Source of the DNA: an uncultured Nitrospinaceae bacterium
GTDB lineage: Bacteria; Nitrospinota; Nitrospinia; Nitrospinales; VA-1
Reading direction: 5' to 3'
NCBI GenBank assembly: GCA_905182935.1
Contig: CAJJDL010000165.1
Span: forward strand, 1-8,413
DNA: 8,413 nt
Made by a program: the position numbers and the translations under genes. Below the pieces are notes generated by a model. That model was not told the origin of the DNA and did not search any database. It worked only from the letters and a program-made list of their open reading frames with translations. Positions 1-7,017 of this stretch are shown here, piece by piece (the stretch's first letter is position 1; each line of letters starts with the position of its first letter).

Positions 1-138
1 ATGCTCTGTTGAAATGATTAGGCTTTTATAGATAACTAAGCTGGTTTAAAATAAAGTTATATAAATAATAGTTCACTAGTAATTAAGATATGCTTTGTAT
101 CTTTTTTATTCAGATTTTCTCTTTTAAGGAGTTTGATA
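1..138. other. Leader region upstream of the TlpA-like gene, no gene seen
   Basis: No coding region is visible here. All three forward frames reach a stop within the first 31 bases, so at most the last few codons of an upstream plus-strand gene could lie at the left edge; which frame, if any, cannot be decided. The stretch is very AT-rich. Several loose -10-like hexamers occur (for example TAAAAT at 47-52), but none has a convincing -35 partner, so no promoter is called. The promoter of the downstream gene probably lies here, because nothing else precedes it in the window. Confidence 0.5.
126..131 (+). promoter_or_regulatory. Ribosome binding site that sets the TlpA-like start
   Basis: AAGGAG (TAAGGAG counting base 125) is a near-perfect anti-16S match. 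It lies 7 bases before the ATG at 139 but only one base before an in-frame TTG at 133. The ATG is therefore the real start, and the two-codon extension from the TTG is not. Confidence 0.85.
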
Positions 139-627
139 ATGTATAAAGTTATATTTTCTATTTTTTTATCAGTCTTTTTTCTGGTTCAGTCTTCTCATGC
201 AAAGGTGCCACTTGCTGGTGATGTAGCTCCTAATTTTTCTTTGACTTCCACTACTGGAGAAAAAATCGCGTTATCTGACTTACGGGGAAAAGTTGTTTTA
301 GTCGGTTTTTTTCATATTTGTGTGCCTTGCATGCAGCAGGCTTTAGAATTTAATAAGGTGAGAGCGCAACTTTCCTCTAGTAAGCTAGCTGTTTTAGGTA
401 TCAACACTAACGGAGATTCAAAAGAATTAGTTATGAAATACCTTGAAGGTTTTTCTGAAGAAGTTAAGTTTTCTTACTTGCTCGATCCCAAACAATCTGT
501 GCATAAGAACTATGCCCAAAGAGATATGCCAACAGTTTTAATTATTGATCCTGAAGGAGTCATTCGGGCTAGGGTGCCTTGGGTAGACTCAGATCAATTA
601 GTAAGCTTTCTTAAAAAATTTTTATAA
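139..627 (+). CDS. Exported TlpA/ResA-like thiol-disulfide oxidoreductase
   Basis: This is a 162-residue thioredoxin-fold protein, probably acting in the periplasm. Residues 1-21 look like a Sec signal peptide: a Lys near the start, a hydrophobic core and an A-type cleavage site after SHA. The AhpC/TSA-Redoxin start follows (GDVAPNFSL, 28-35), then the strand KVVLVGFF and the redox motif C61-V-P-C64. The cis-proline motif is DMPTVLIID (P131). The length fits a single-domain TlpA/ResA protein. The family reduces or oxidises disulfides in exported proteins, for example in cytochrome c maturation; the substrate here is unknown. The residue before the first Cys is Ile instead of the usual Trp of WCxxC. 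The start is fixed by the strong Shine-Dalgarno at 126-131. It is the only plus-strand gene and converges on the membrane protein gene, so its context gives no functional clue. A redoxin of the peroxiredoxin/SCO type is less likely because both CXXC cysteines and the cis-Pro are present. Confidence 0.88.
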   Translation: MYKVIFSIFLSVFFLVQSSHAKVPLAGDVAPNFSLTSTTGEKIALSDLRGKVVLVGFFHICVPCMQQALEFNKVRAQLSSSKLAVLGINTNGDSKELVMKYLEGFSEEVKFSYLLDPKQSVHKNYAQRDMPTVLIIDPEGVIRARVPWVDSDQLVSFLKKFL

Positions 628-676
628 ACTAAGTATTGTTCCTCCAAGTGATTTTTAATAATTTGTATTAGAATTT

Positions 677-1225
677 TTAGATATTTTCTTTTGCTTTAAA
701 TTGGTAGTACCTGAACGTAAGACCTGCTATTGAGATAAAAATTATTCCACAAAGAACAGTAATTGAAGGAAAGATTAAGGCAACTGAAAGTGGAATACTT
801 TGCAAGAGCCACTCTAATGCTTTTTGCAAGCCAAACCAAGATTCTGGATTGCTCAACCATTGAGCAACAGCTGTATCTTTAAATACAAAATTAAACAGGA
901 CCGTAATAGTGTATTCGGACCATACACCATCTCTTATCCATAAAAATGCTTGGTAACTAACAAGCCCAATTCCGGAAACTAGAAATAGGGAGGCTAAGGA
1001 AAGGGTCCCTATTGTTAAACTTCCACAAAAAAAATCTATAACAGTAAGCTTTGAGATGAAAAATCGCAGCTCCTTAATTATTTTAGAAGTGGTTTGTCGT
1101 AAAATAGTTTTAAGATTTATTGTCGCTACTTCATAAAATCCATTGGCTCTATCTAGAGCCTCGTTAATCCATTCCACCCATGACATATGATCTGATTTTT
1201 GGTGGTCATTTTCGGTGTGAGTCAT
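677..1225 (-). CDS. Uncharacterised two-helix membrane protein
   Basis: This 182-residue protein matches no named family that I can recognise. It has a hydrophilic, His/Asp-rich N-terminus (1-14), an amphipathic stretch (15-60) with several basic residues, a long hydrophobic segment (about 66-97), a loop rich in aromatic residues (98-142, including several Trp), a second hydrophobic segment (about 144-171) and a short basic tail. Two transmembrane helices with both ends in the cytoplasm is the simplest topology, given basic residues before the first and after the second. The ATG at 1225 is supported by a perfect AGGAGG five bases upstream. It lies 241 bases after the permease gene, separated by two inverted repeats, so it probably has its own control. 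It shares the permease's orientation, but that alone does not show a common role. Its normal base use and strong ribosome site argue that it is real. Confidence 0.8.
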   Translation of the reverse strand: MTHTENDHQKSDHMSWVEWINEALDRANGFYEVATINLKTILRQTTSKIIKELRFFISKLTVIDFFCGSLTIGTLSLASLFLVSGIGLVSYQAFLWIRDGVWSEYTITVLFNFVFKDTAVAQWLSNPESWFGLQKALEWLLQSIPLSVALIFPSITVLCGIIFISIAGLTFRYYQFKAKENI

Positions 1226-1230
1226 GTTTT

Positions 1231-1236
1231 CCTCCT
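1231..1236 (-). promoter_or_regulatory. Strong ribosome binding site of the 182-residue membrane protein
   Basis: On the minus strand the sequence reads AGGAGG, five bases, then ATG at 1225. It is the strongest Shine-Dalgarno on the minus strand of this window. It favours the first ATG over the in-frame Met at residue 14, which has no such site. Confidence 0.85.
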
Positions 1237-1238
1237 AT

Positions 1239-1255
1239 CAGAAAAATATTTTCTG
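1239..1255. promoter_or_regulatory. Inverted repeat CAGAAAA-ATA-TTTTCTG
   Basis: Two perfect 7-base arms (1239-1245 and 1249-1255) flank a 3-base centre. The repeat sits immediately upstream of the AGGAGG ribosome site of the minus-strand membrane protein gene. As DNA it could be an operator; in mRNA it could form a small hairpin in the leader, although a 3-base loop and AT-rich stem would make it weak. Chance occurrence is possible in AT-rich DNA. Confidence 0.4.
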
Positions 1256-1269
1256 GCCGATAATAAGTC

Positions 1270-1289
1270 ATTTTGGCGCCAGCCAAAAT
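1270..1289. promoter_or_regulatory. Inverted repeat ATTTTGGC-GCCA-GCCAAAAT
   Basis: Two perfect 8-base arms (1270-1277 and 1282-1289) flank GCCA. A fully palindromic TGGCGCCA is nested at 1274-1281. It lies 45 bases upstream of the membrane protein start. No T-run follows on either strand, so it is a poor intrinsic terminator. An operator or a leader hairpin is more likely. Its GC-containing core stands out from the AT-rich surroundings. Confidence 0.5.
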
Positions 1290-1466
1290 AGTATGTTATT
1301 TATAATAGCGCATAATCAAAATAAATTCATTTCTAGCCTAAACTTTAGTGCTTCAGTAAAATGCACTTTGTGTATTAAAACTATTAGCTCGTTTAAGCTC
1401 TATAATATCAAGGATGATAAATAATGAGATAGACAGGTTTTCTTGTTTTTACGATAATTCCATGAA

Positions 1467-3245
1467 CTATAGAGGCCAGACAAAGAGAAGCAAGGGGACA
1501 GAAAGACCAACAATTATAATTTCCAACGGTAACCCCATGCGCCAGTAGTCATTAAATTGATATCCACCTGGGCCCATAATTAGCGTATTGTTCTGATGTC
1601 CAATTGGAGTTAGAAATGCGCACGATGCCCCAACTGCTACCGCCATAAGAAATGGGTCCACGTTTACTCCGAGCTGCCCAGCGATACTAACTGCTACTGG
1701 AGCCATAACTATTGCGGTTGCCGTATTGCTCATCATGTCAGATAAAGTCATTGTAACAACTAAAACAATCGCCAGAATAAGAGGAGGTTGCAGGGTTGCG
1801 CCTAAGTCAAGGATCGATGCAGCTATCAGTTGCGTTCCACCTGTTGACTCCAAGGCGCCGCCTATAGGGATCATGGCACCTAATAAAATAATGACAGGCC
1901 AATCAATCTCTTGATAAAGATTGCGTATGGGTACGATATTAGAAATTACCATCAAAATAGCAGCAGCAGAAAGAGCTATTTCGAGCGAAGTTAAACCCAT
2001 CACCGTGGCAACAATGGCTAGTACAAAAATACTTACTGCAAATCCCGCATTTTTTTGTGACCCCCAATTGAGTTGCCGCTTAGCTAACGGTAGACAGCCT
2101 AATGATGAAACCAATTCGGCAAGACTTTCTGATTCCCCTTGAAGAAGCACAACATCACCTCCACGAAACTGGACGTTGGGCAGACGTTTTCGTATAGGTG
2201 TACCTTGTCGTGAAACCCCAAGTAGGTGAATACCATAGCGTTTTTTAAGCTGAAGCGAGTTAAATGTTCTGGCCTCCATTCGTGAACTCGACTGGACCAC
2301 CGCTTCCATCATCATAGTATCTTTAGAGATTAATAGAGATGATTTCTCCTTACTTACTCCTAGCTCTAATTTGGTGTCGGTCAAAAATTTTGCCAACTCC
2401 TTAGGCCCTGCCTCAACAATAAGAATATCTTCACTATTGATTTCTTCATGACGAAGAGAAGCTAGTATACGGCGTTCATTTCTAATCAGTCCGACAATCT
2501 CTACATCTTGTTTTTCTGCAATTTGGTCGAGCTCTCGAATTGATGTGCCGACTAATTCGGAATTTTTTGGAACGACTATTTCGTAAATATAGTCATCAAT
2601 TGAAATTAATTGACCTCCAGTATTTTGTGTGCGCCGCTTTTTTGGAATTAATCGCCAGCCTACCAGGGCAATGAAAGATACACCTGCAAGTGCTAATACT
2701 CCACCGACTGGAGAAAAGTCGAACATTGTAAATGGCTCTCCTTTTATATCATTGCGAAAATTTGCGATTATAATATTAGGTGGCGTTCCAATAAGAGTTA
2801 CAAGCCCACCCAAGATGGATGCAAAAGACATCGGCATTAATACATTGGCAGGAGATCTATTTGCTTTTGAAGAAGATTCTATCCCCACTGGCATCAAAAG
2901 AGCGAGGGCGCCGACGTTGTTAATTACTGTAGAGAATGCTGCTGAAATTCCAGAAAGTACAGCTACTTGCATTGATACTCGCTTAATAGAGAAAACTAGA
3001 TGATTAACAATCAAATCCACCGCTCCGGAATTTGCCAAGCCTCGGCTGAGGACAAGTACTACCGCTATGGTTATTGTTGCAGGATGAGAGAAGCCCAAAA
3101 AGGCATCCTGAGAAGGAACAAGACCTATTAAAACGCAAAGGATGAGCCCCATAAAAGCGACCACGTCATAACGAATTCTTCCCCAGATAAATAGAGTAAA
3201 AATACCTATAAGTATTGAAAAAATTGTAATTTGCTCTTGATTCAT
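1467..3245 (-). CDS. SLC13/DASS-type anion permease with two RCK_C (TrkA_C) domains
   Basis: This is a 592-residue inner-membrane transporter of the ion transporter superfamily. The architecture is the familiar one for SLC13 permeases with an internal cytoplasmic insert. A first membrane half (about 5-200) carries INN (108-110) and GTPPN (153-157). A soluble middle (about 212-388) holds two RCK_C/TrkA_C repeats, about 220-290 and 310-385, each with a 'G.sI..L' type opening and an 'L.GD.vlv..G' type close. A second membrane half (about 398-592) carries SNTAT (506-510) and TPIGHQNN (546-553). The INN/SNT motifs bind Na+ and substrate in the DASS family. Relatives with this insert include sulfate transporters of algae and cyanobacteria, but substrates such as dicarboxylates or other anions remain possible. 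The ATG at 3245 has AAGGTGG three bases upstream. It begins 33 bases after mltG and is probably co-transcribed. Proximity to the reductase gene fits sulfate or sulfite uptake, by inference only. Confidence 0.88.
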   Translation of the reverse strand: MNQEQITIFSILIGIFTLFIWGRIRYDVVAFMGLILCVLIGLVPSQDAFLGFSHPATITIAVVLVLSRGLANSGAVDLIVNHLVFSIKRVSMQVAVLSGISAAFSTVINNVGALALLMPVGIESSSKANRSPANVLMPMSFASILGGLVTLIGTPPNIIIANFRNDIKGEPFTMFDFSPVGGVLALAGVSFIALVGWRLIPKKRRTQNTGGQLISIDDYIYEIVVPKNSELVGTSIRELDQIAEKQDVEIVGLIRNERRILASLRHEEINSEDILIVEAGPKELAKFLTDTKLELGVSKEKSSLLISKDTMMMEAVVQSSSRMEARTFNSLQLKKRYGIHLLGVSRQGTPIRKRLPNVQFRGGDVVLLQGESESLAELVSSLGCLPLAKRQLNWGSQKNAGFAVSIFVLAIVATVMGLTSLEIALSAAAILMVISNIVPIRNLYQEIDWPVIILLGAMIPIGGALESTGGTQLIAASILDLGATLQPPLILAIVLVVTMTLSDMMSNTATAIVMAPVAVSIAGQLGVNVDPFLMAVAVGASCAFLTPIGHQNNTLIMGPGGYQFNDYWRMGLPLEIIIVGLSVPLLLFVWPL

Positions 3246-3248
3246 AAA

Positions 3249-3255
3249 CCACCTT
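3249..3255 (-). promoter_or_regulatory. Probable ribosome binding site of the permease
   Basis: On the minus strand this reads AAGGTGG, then three bases, then the ATG at 3245. The spacing is a little short, but no other purine-rich site lies closer, and the protein start immediately precedes the first membrane helix. Confidence 0.55.
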
Positions 3256-3278
3256 AATTAACGGTGAAGGGAATTTTT

Positions 3279-4298
3279 TTATCGAGTGACTTTTCTCAAT
3301 TGGTATTTTTTTACGGCTTGATTGTGTTCTTTAAGGTTTGGTGAAAAGTGATGACTACCATCTTTTCGTGAAACAAAGTAAAGGTGATTTGTTTTAATTG
3401 GATTTAATGCAGCGATTATAGCTTGTAATCCTGGGCTAGCTATCGGCCCTGGCGGAAGTCCTTTGTGACGATATGTGTTATATGGGGAGTTAATGCTCAA
3501 GTCTTTTTTTCGTATATTACCGTCAAAGTCTTTAATAGCGTAGATTACAGTTGGGTCTGTTTGTAGGCGCATATTTTTTTTAAGGCGATTATGAAAAACA
3601 GAAGAAATATGTTTTCGTTCTTCTGTTTTTCCAGTTTCTTTTTCTATCAAGGAGGCTAAAGTAATAACTTCATGCAATGATAGTTTTGAGCGCTCAATTT
3701 GATCTAGAATATTATGGTTTGTTAAACGTTTTTTAAATGTTTCTAACATTACGCTTACTACTCTTTTCTCAGACGTGTTTTTGTTGAAGTGATAAGTTTC
3801 TGGAAAAAGGTACCCTTCTAATGTTTTAGTTTTTAAACTTAAGGATTTTAGCAGATTTTTATTTTTACTTTCTTTAATGAATTTATCTTTATTTACAATA
3901 TTTTTTTTTGCCAGTAAGTCAGCGATTTCTGTGATTCTGTAACCTTCGGGAATGGTTACTGCGTGAAGAACAGTCTTACCTGTAGTAATAGCTTTGAGTA
4001 TGTCTATTGGGAGCATGGATGGATTAAGTTCGTACTCCCCGATTTGAATTTGCGTTTGTTTTTGACGGATATTAGCAAGTAAACGAAATGCAATGGAGTT
4101 CTTGATTAAATTGTGGTCTTTAAGATTAGATGATATTTGCTTTAGAGTTGCGCCTGGAGTGATGCTCACAATAATCGGTTTTAAACTGTTTCCTGCAGGA
4201 ACTGATACCTGATAATAAAAAAAACCTGCTATTACCCAGGTTAATAAAATAACTCCTGCAAACAGAGGGAAAAAAATGAAATTAATCGGTTGTTTCAT
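3279..4298 (-). CDS. mltG: Endolytic murein transglycosylase MltG (YceG-like)
   Basis: This 339-residue protein has the usual length for MltG, an inner-membrane lytic transglycosylase that cleaves nascent peptidoglycan strands internally and so limits glycan length. One N-terminal helix (about 8-28) anchors it; the rest should be periplasmic. A LysM-like region (about 42-110) has the expected pattern, followed by the catalytic domain: EGYLFPETY (161-169), the catalytic glutamate in ASLIEKET (probably E219), RLQTDPTVIYA (244-254), SPYNTY...GLPPGPI (271-286) and DGSHHFS near the C-terminus. All family hallmarks are intact. The start Met gives a short cytoplasmic stub before the helix; no strong Shine-Dalgarno precedes it. 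It lies 49 bases after hisC. The usual mltG neighbours tmk and yqgF are absent. The gene is noticeably more AT-rich than the permease and reductase genes. Confidence 0.95.
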   Translation of the reverse strand: MKQPINFIFFPLFAGVILLTWVIAGFFYYQVSVPAGNSLKPIIVSITPGATLKQISSNLKDHNLIKNSIAFRLLANIRQKQTQIQIGEYELNPSMLPIDILKAITTGKTVLHAVTIPEGYRITEIADLLAKKNIVNKDKFIKESKNKNLLKSLSLKTKTLEGYLFPETYHFNKNTSEKRVVSVMLETFKKRLTNHNILDQIERSKLSLHEVITLASLIEKETGKTEERKHISSVFHNRLKKNMRLQTDPTVIYAIKDFDGNIRKKDLSINSPYNTYRHKGLPPGPIASPGLQAIIAALNPIKTNHLYFVSRKDGSHHFSPNLKEHNQAVKKYQLRKVTR

Positions 4299-4347
4299 TT
4301 ATTTATTCTAATGATTAAGGGGTTGTGTCTTCATATTGAATAACGTT

Positions 4348-5421
4348 TTAATTTGCTACAAATTCTTTTACAGCTAAAAGAAACCGATCGTTTTCATTTT
4401 TGTTGCCTACCGTGACCCTTAGGCAGTTTTTTAGTTTGGGGTGGGAACTAAGATTGCGAACCAAAATACCATTATACATTAGATGGTAAAATAGGTCGCT
4501 GGCTGATTTCTCGGTTTTAAATAAAAAGAAATTTGAGTCTGTTGGAAATACGTAGATAGATTCAATTTTTTTGAGTTCCGTTATTACACGGTTACGTTCT
4601 TTTAGAATGTAATCAATTTGATTTTGTACCGTTGTAAAATTATTGATTATGTGCTCAGCAAAGTTTTGAGATAAAGCATTTGAGTTGTATGGGAGGCGCA
4701 CTTTATTAATTTCTTGAATAATAAACGGGTCTGCCACACCAAATCCTACTCGCAAAGCCGCTAGACCAATTTTTGATAAGCTCCTCAAAACTACTAGGTT
4801 ATTATGGTTTTTAATTTCATTGATAAAACTTTTTTTTGAAAAGTCATAATAAGCTTCATCAATGACGACGATACCTGAAAACTCTTCAATCACTTGACGT
4901 ACTTCGGTTTCAGAAAAACAGTTGCCTGTGGGGTTATTTGGGTAGCTTAGAAAGATTAATCGTGATTTGCTTTTTTCCGCTGCTTCTAATAGTTCGTTTG
5001 CATTAAAGTCCCAATTGTGGTCAAGAGGTATGGTTTTTGTTTTGATACCTAAACTTTGAGATATGATTGAGTACATTGTAAAGGTGGGATCAGGAATAAT
5101 GATTGTATCTCCTTCTTTACAAAAAACTTGCAGGAGCAATAGAATGATTTCGTCTGAGCCATTTCCAATGACCAAGTTGTCTGTTTTGACCAGGTGTCTA
5201 TTTGCAATAGCTAGCTTTAATTTTTTGCTGTCAGCATCAGGGTATCGATTTAATTGGATTTTTTGTAGTGATGTTGCAAATAGAGCGAGCAGTTCCTTTG
5301 TGGGTGAAAAAGGATTTTCGTTGGCGTGTAACTTGACCTCACATGAAATATTTTCTACGATATATGGTTTTAGTGAACGGACGTTTTCTTGGATTAGTTT
5401 AGTTAAGTCAATGCTGGCCAT
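4348..5421 (-). CDS. hisC: Histidinol-phosphate aminotransferase
   Basis: This is a 357-residue cytoplasmic class I/II PLP aminotransferase. HisC converts imidazole-acetol phosphate and glutamate to histidinol phosphate and 2-oxoglutarate in histidine synthesis. Visible hallmarks are ANENP (33-37), GNGSDE (86-91), YPNNPTG (160-166), DEAYYDF (188-194), the PLP lysine in SLSK (K217), the phosphate-contacting arginine in LRVGFG (R224) and the C-terminal substrate arginine in CLRVTVG (R335). The length is normal for HisC. The ATG shares its A with the last base of the gmk TGA (TGATG), and GGAG lies 8 bases upstream inside gmk, so translation is probably coupled. No other his gene is in the window, so this is a stand-alone hisC. 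HisC-like enzymes also act on aromatic amino acids or on cobalamin precursors (CobD-like), so the exact substrate is less certain than the family. Confidence 0.9.
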   Translation of the reverse strand: MASIDLTKLIQENVRSLKPYIVENISCEVKLHANENPFSPTKELLALFATSLQKIQLNRYPDADSKKLKLAIANRHLVKTDNLVIGNGSDEIILLLLQVFCKEGDTIIIPDPTFTMYSIISQSLGIKTKTIPLDHNWDFNANELLEAAEKSKSRLIFLSYPNNPTGNCFSETEVRQVIEEFSGIVVIDEAYYDFSKKSFINEIKNHNNLVVLRSLSKIGLAALRVGFGVADPFIIQEINKVRLPYNSNALSQNFAEHIINNFTTVQNQIDYILKERNRVITELKKIESIYVFPTDSNFFLFKTEKSASDLFYHLMYNGILVRNLSSHPKLKNCLRVTVGNKNENDRFLLAVKEFVAN

Positions 5422-6050
5422 CAGTGGTTCTCCATTTGATCGGTTAAACTCTTAAGGTCAAGTGAAGTTGGTTGATATAGTTCTTTCCGCAGGTGTTCTG
5501 CTTTGATAACTGAGATTATATTTTCAGAGGTTTCTTCTATATTTATATTAGTTAATATGTAATCGTATGATTTACATTGCTGCACTTCATTTTTACTCGA
5601 TTCCAGACGGTCTCTAATCACGCTTTCTGATTCTGTGTTACGATTTCTTAATCTTATCTCTAGTTCTTTTAAGGATGGTGGCAGTATGAAAATAAAAACG
5701 GCTTTATAGTTTAATTTTCTCAGGGAGCTTGCTCCTTGAACGTCTAGTTCAATTAGAACGTCATCTCCATTTTTTTTGTGACTATCAATAGATTCAAATG
5801 CTGTTCCATAATAATGTTGATAGACCTTAGCCCATTCAATGAATTTATCGTGTTTAATTTTTTCTTCAAAATTATTTTTTGAAATGAAGTGATAGTCAAT
5901 ACCATTTGTCTCGTTATTTCGTGGTTCCCTTGTGGTATGGGAAACACTAAATTTGAGTTTAGGTAGCTTCTGTTTAAGAGTTTTACAGACAGATGTTTTG
6001 CCTGTTCCTGATGGTGCTGAGATTATAAATGTGATTCCGTTTGGTTGCAT
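5421..6050 (-). CDS. gmk: Guanylate kinase
   Basis: This 209-residue cytoplasmic enzyme phosphorylates GMP (and dGMP) to GDP with ATP. The P-loop is APSGTGKTS (12-20). The GMP-binding region has SVSHTTREPR (35-44), GIDYHF (50-55), and EWAKVYQHYYGT (72-83). VLIELDVQGASSLR (98-111) is the Walker B-like strand. The lid has the arginine-rich RLRNRNTES (133-141) and the conserved RL pair (148-149). Length and motifs are all standard. The start is the ATG giving a short MQPNG lead before the first strand; the ribosome site is weak (AGG close to the ATG). It follows yicC after 76 bases, a widespread bacterial order, but rpoZ, which often follows gmk, is replaced here by hisC, whose ATG overlaps the stop by one base. 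Confidence 0.96.
   Translation of the reverse strand: MQPNGITFIISAPSGTGKTSVCKTLKQKLPKLKFSVSHTTREPRNNETNGIDYHFISKNNFEEKIKHDKFIEWAKVYQHYYGTAFESIDSHKKNGDDVLIELDVQGASSLRKLNYKAVFIFILPPSLKELEIRLRNRNTESESVIRDRLESSKNEVQQCKSYDYILTNINIEETSENIISVIKAEHLRKELYQPTSLDLKSLTDQMENH
5430..5433 (-). promoter_or_regulatory. Ribosome binding site of hisC inside the end of gmk
   Basis: GGAG on the minus strand lies 8 bases before the hisC ATG and within the last codons of gmk. With the one-base stop/start overlap it supports translational coupling of the two genes and fixes the hisC start. Confidence 0.65.
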
Positions 6051-6126
6051 TGCCTGAGTTTGTATAGGGCTTAATTGATTTGGTGGGATATCTTTTTTAA
6101 ATGACTATAAAATAGTGTGAAAATAA

Positions 6127-7008
6127 TTATTCTATATTGGCTAACTGTTCTCTAATTTTTTCCAGATAACTCTTCATTTCTATTACTGCCTGGGAAACTT
6201 CAAGATTAATAGTTTTCGAGCCAATAGTATTTACTTCGCGGTTTATTTCCTGTGTTAGGAACTCTAGTTTTCGTCCTTGTGGTTCGCTGGATGCTACTAG
6301 TTTGTGAAATTGTTTTAGGTGGCTTTCTAGACGAACAATTTCTTCAGTTACATCGCAGCGGTCAGCGAGCAGAGCTGTTTCTTGGGCTATACGAGCGGGA
6401 TCAAGTTCAGTGCTGTTAGCTAATAGTTGTATTTTTTCTTGGAGTCTTTTTTGAAATTCTTGCACGGTCACATTTTGCTTTGATGAGATTGTTTGCCCAA
6501 TTTTCTCAATGCAACTAATTTGGTTGCTAATAGCATCTTCTAAATTTATGCCTTCTTCTCCTCGCATTTTTATAAGCTCGGTAAGAGCTCTTTCAACAGT
6601 CGAAAGAATCATTTCATCGTTTGATTCATCAATTTCCTTTGGTTCTGGTTTTACAAGATCCCTTAAAGCTAATATTGTATTTATATCAATTTCTCCTTTG
6701 AGCCCTAAGTTTTCGCGGATTGTATTGAATGCTTTTAAATACTGTGCTGCTAGGGGGAGGTTGGGGATGATTTCAAGGTCTGCTCCTGACTCACCATTTT
6801 TTTCTATAGAAATGCTTATATCGAAAGAACCACGGGAGCATCTAGATTTAACCAGTTTTTTCAATGGAAGCTCAAGAGAACTCAGCGATTTCGGGAGGCG
6901 CGTATTTATGTCTATAAATCGGTTGTTTACGGAACGAATTTCCACTTTGCAGGTCAGTTCGCCATCTTGATTCTCGTATCTTGAAAAACCGGTCATACTT
7001 TTGAGCAT
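6127..7008 (-). CDS. yicC: YicC family endoribonuclease
   Basis: This 293-residue protein is full length for the YicC/YloC family. The N-terminal domain starts with SMTGFSRYE (4-12) and has EIRSVNNRFIDI (23-34) and RLPKSL (37-42). The C-terminal DUF1732 part is well conserved: ETALLADRCDVTEEIVRLES, then LKQFHKL, GRKLEFLTQEINREVNTIGSK and a closing MKSYLEKIREQLANIE. Characterised members are metal-dependent endoribonucleases; E. coli YicC has been linked to decay of the small RNA RyhB, but the target here is unknown. The MLKSMTGF start matches the family. Its ATG lies 9 bases after the reductase stop with no strong Shine-Dalgarno close by (AAAGG about 14 bases upstream), so coupling to the upstream gene is likely. 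The yicC-gmk pairing that follows is common in bacteria. Confidence 0.94.
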   Translation of the reverse strand: MLKSMTGFSRYENQDGELTCKVEIRSVNNRFIDINTRLPKSLSSLELPLKKLVKSRCSRGSFDISISIEKNGESGADLEIIPNLPLAAQYLKAFNTIRENLGLKGEIDINTILALRDLVKPEPKEIDESNDEMILSTVERALTELIKMRGEEGINLEDAISNQISCIEKIGQTISSKQNVTVQEFQKRLQEKIQLLANSTELDPARIAQETALLADRCDVTEEIVRLESHLKQFHKLVASSEPQGRKLEFLTQEINREVNTIGSKTINLEVSQAVIEMKSYLEKIREQLANIE

Positions 7009-7017
7009 AAGTTTAAG

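Larger units (their letters stand above)
1226..1466. other. Intergenic region between the permease and the membrane protein gene
   Basis: This is a 241-base gap between two same-strand genes, much longer than the other gaps in the cluster. It contains two inverted repeats close to the downstream gene (listed separately) and many AT-rich hexamers. No confident promoter can be picked out. A plus-strand reading frame at 1224-1424 lacks a ribosome site and looks random. No GC-rich hairpin with a T-run follows the permease stop codon, so the end of that transcript is not visible. The gap length and the repeats suggest a transcription start for the 182-residue protein. Confidence 0.5.

Noticed and set aside
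85..110. Possible intrinsic terminator: AAGATA, 7-base loop, TATCTT, then a T-run
   Set aside because: The stem is only 6 pairs with a single G-C pair, too weak to call in such AT-rich DNA.
133..138. TTG start giving two extra residues on the TlpA-like protein
   Set aside because: It lies one base from the Shine-Dalgarno; the ATG at 139 has ideal 7-base spacing.
628..676. Bidirectional terminator between the converging genes
   Set aside because: Only a 5-pair all-AT stem (656-670) is visible; transcripts must end somewhere near here, but no convincing hairpin can be shown.
1224..1424. 66-residue plus-strand reading frame in the intergenic gap
   Set aside because: No ribosome site, no recognisable domain, random-looking composition, and it starts on the complement of the membrane protein's start codon.
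2629..3003. 124-residue plus-strand reading frame
   Set aside because: It lies entirely antisense to the permease, whose protein motifs are intact; no ribosome site or domain is seen.
5063..5455. 130-residue plus-strand reading frame
   Set aside because: It is antisense to hisC and the end of gmk, with no coding evidence of its own.
6051..6126. Small gene (such as a RemA-like gene) or promoter between yicC and gmk
   Set aside because: The 76 bases are too short for such a gene, and no -35/-10 pair stands out.
6509..6970. 153-residue plus-strand reading frame
   Set aside because: It is antisense to the well-conserved yicC and has no independent support.
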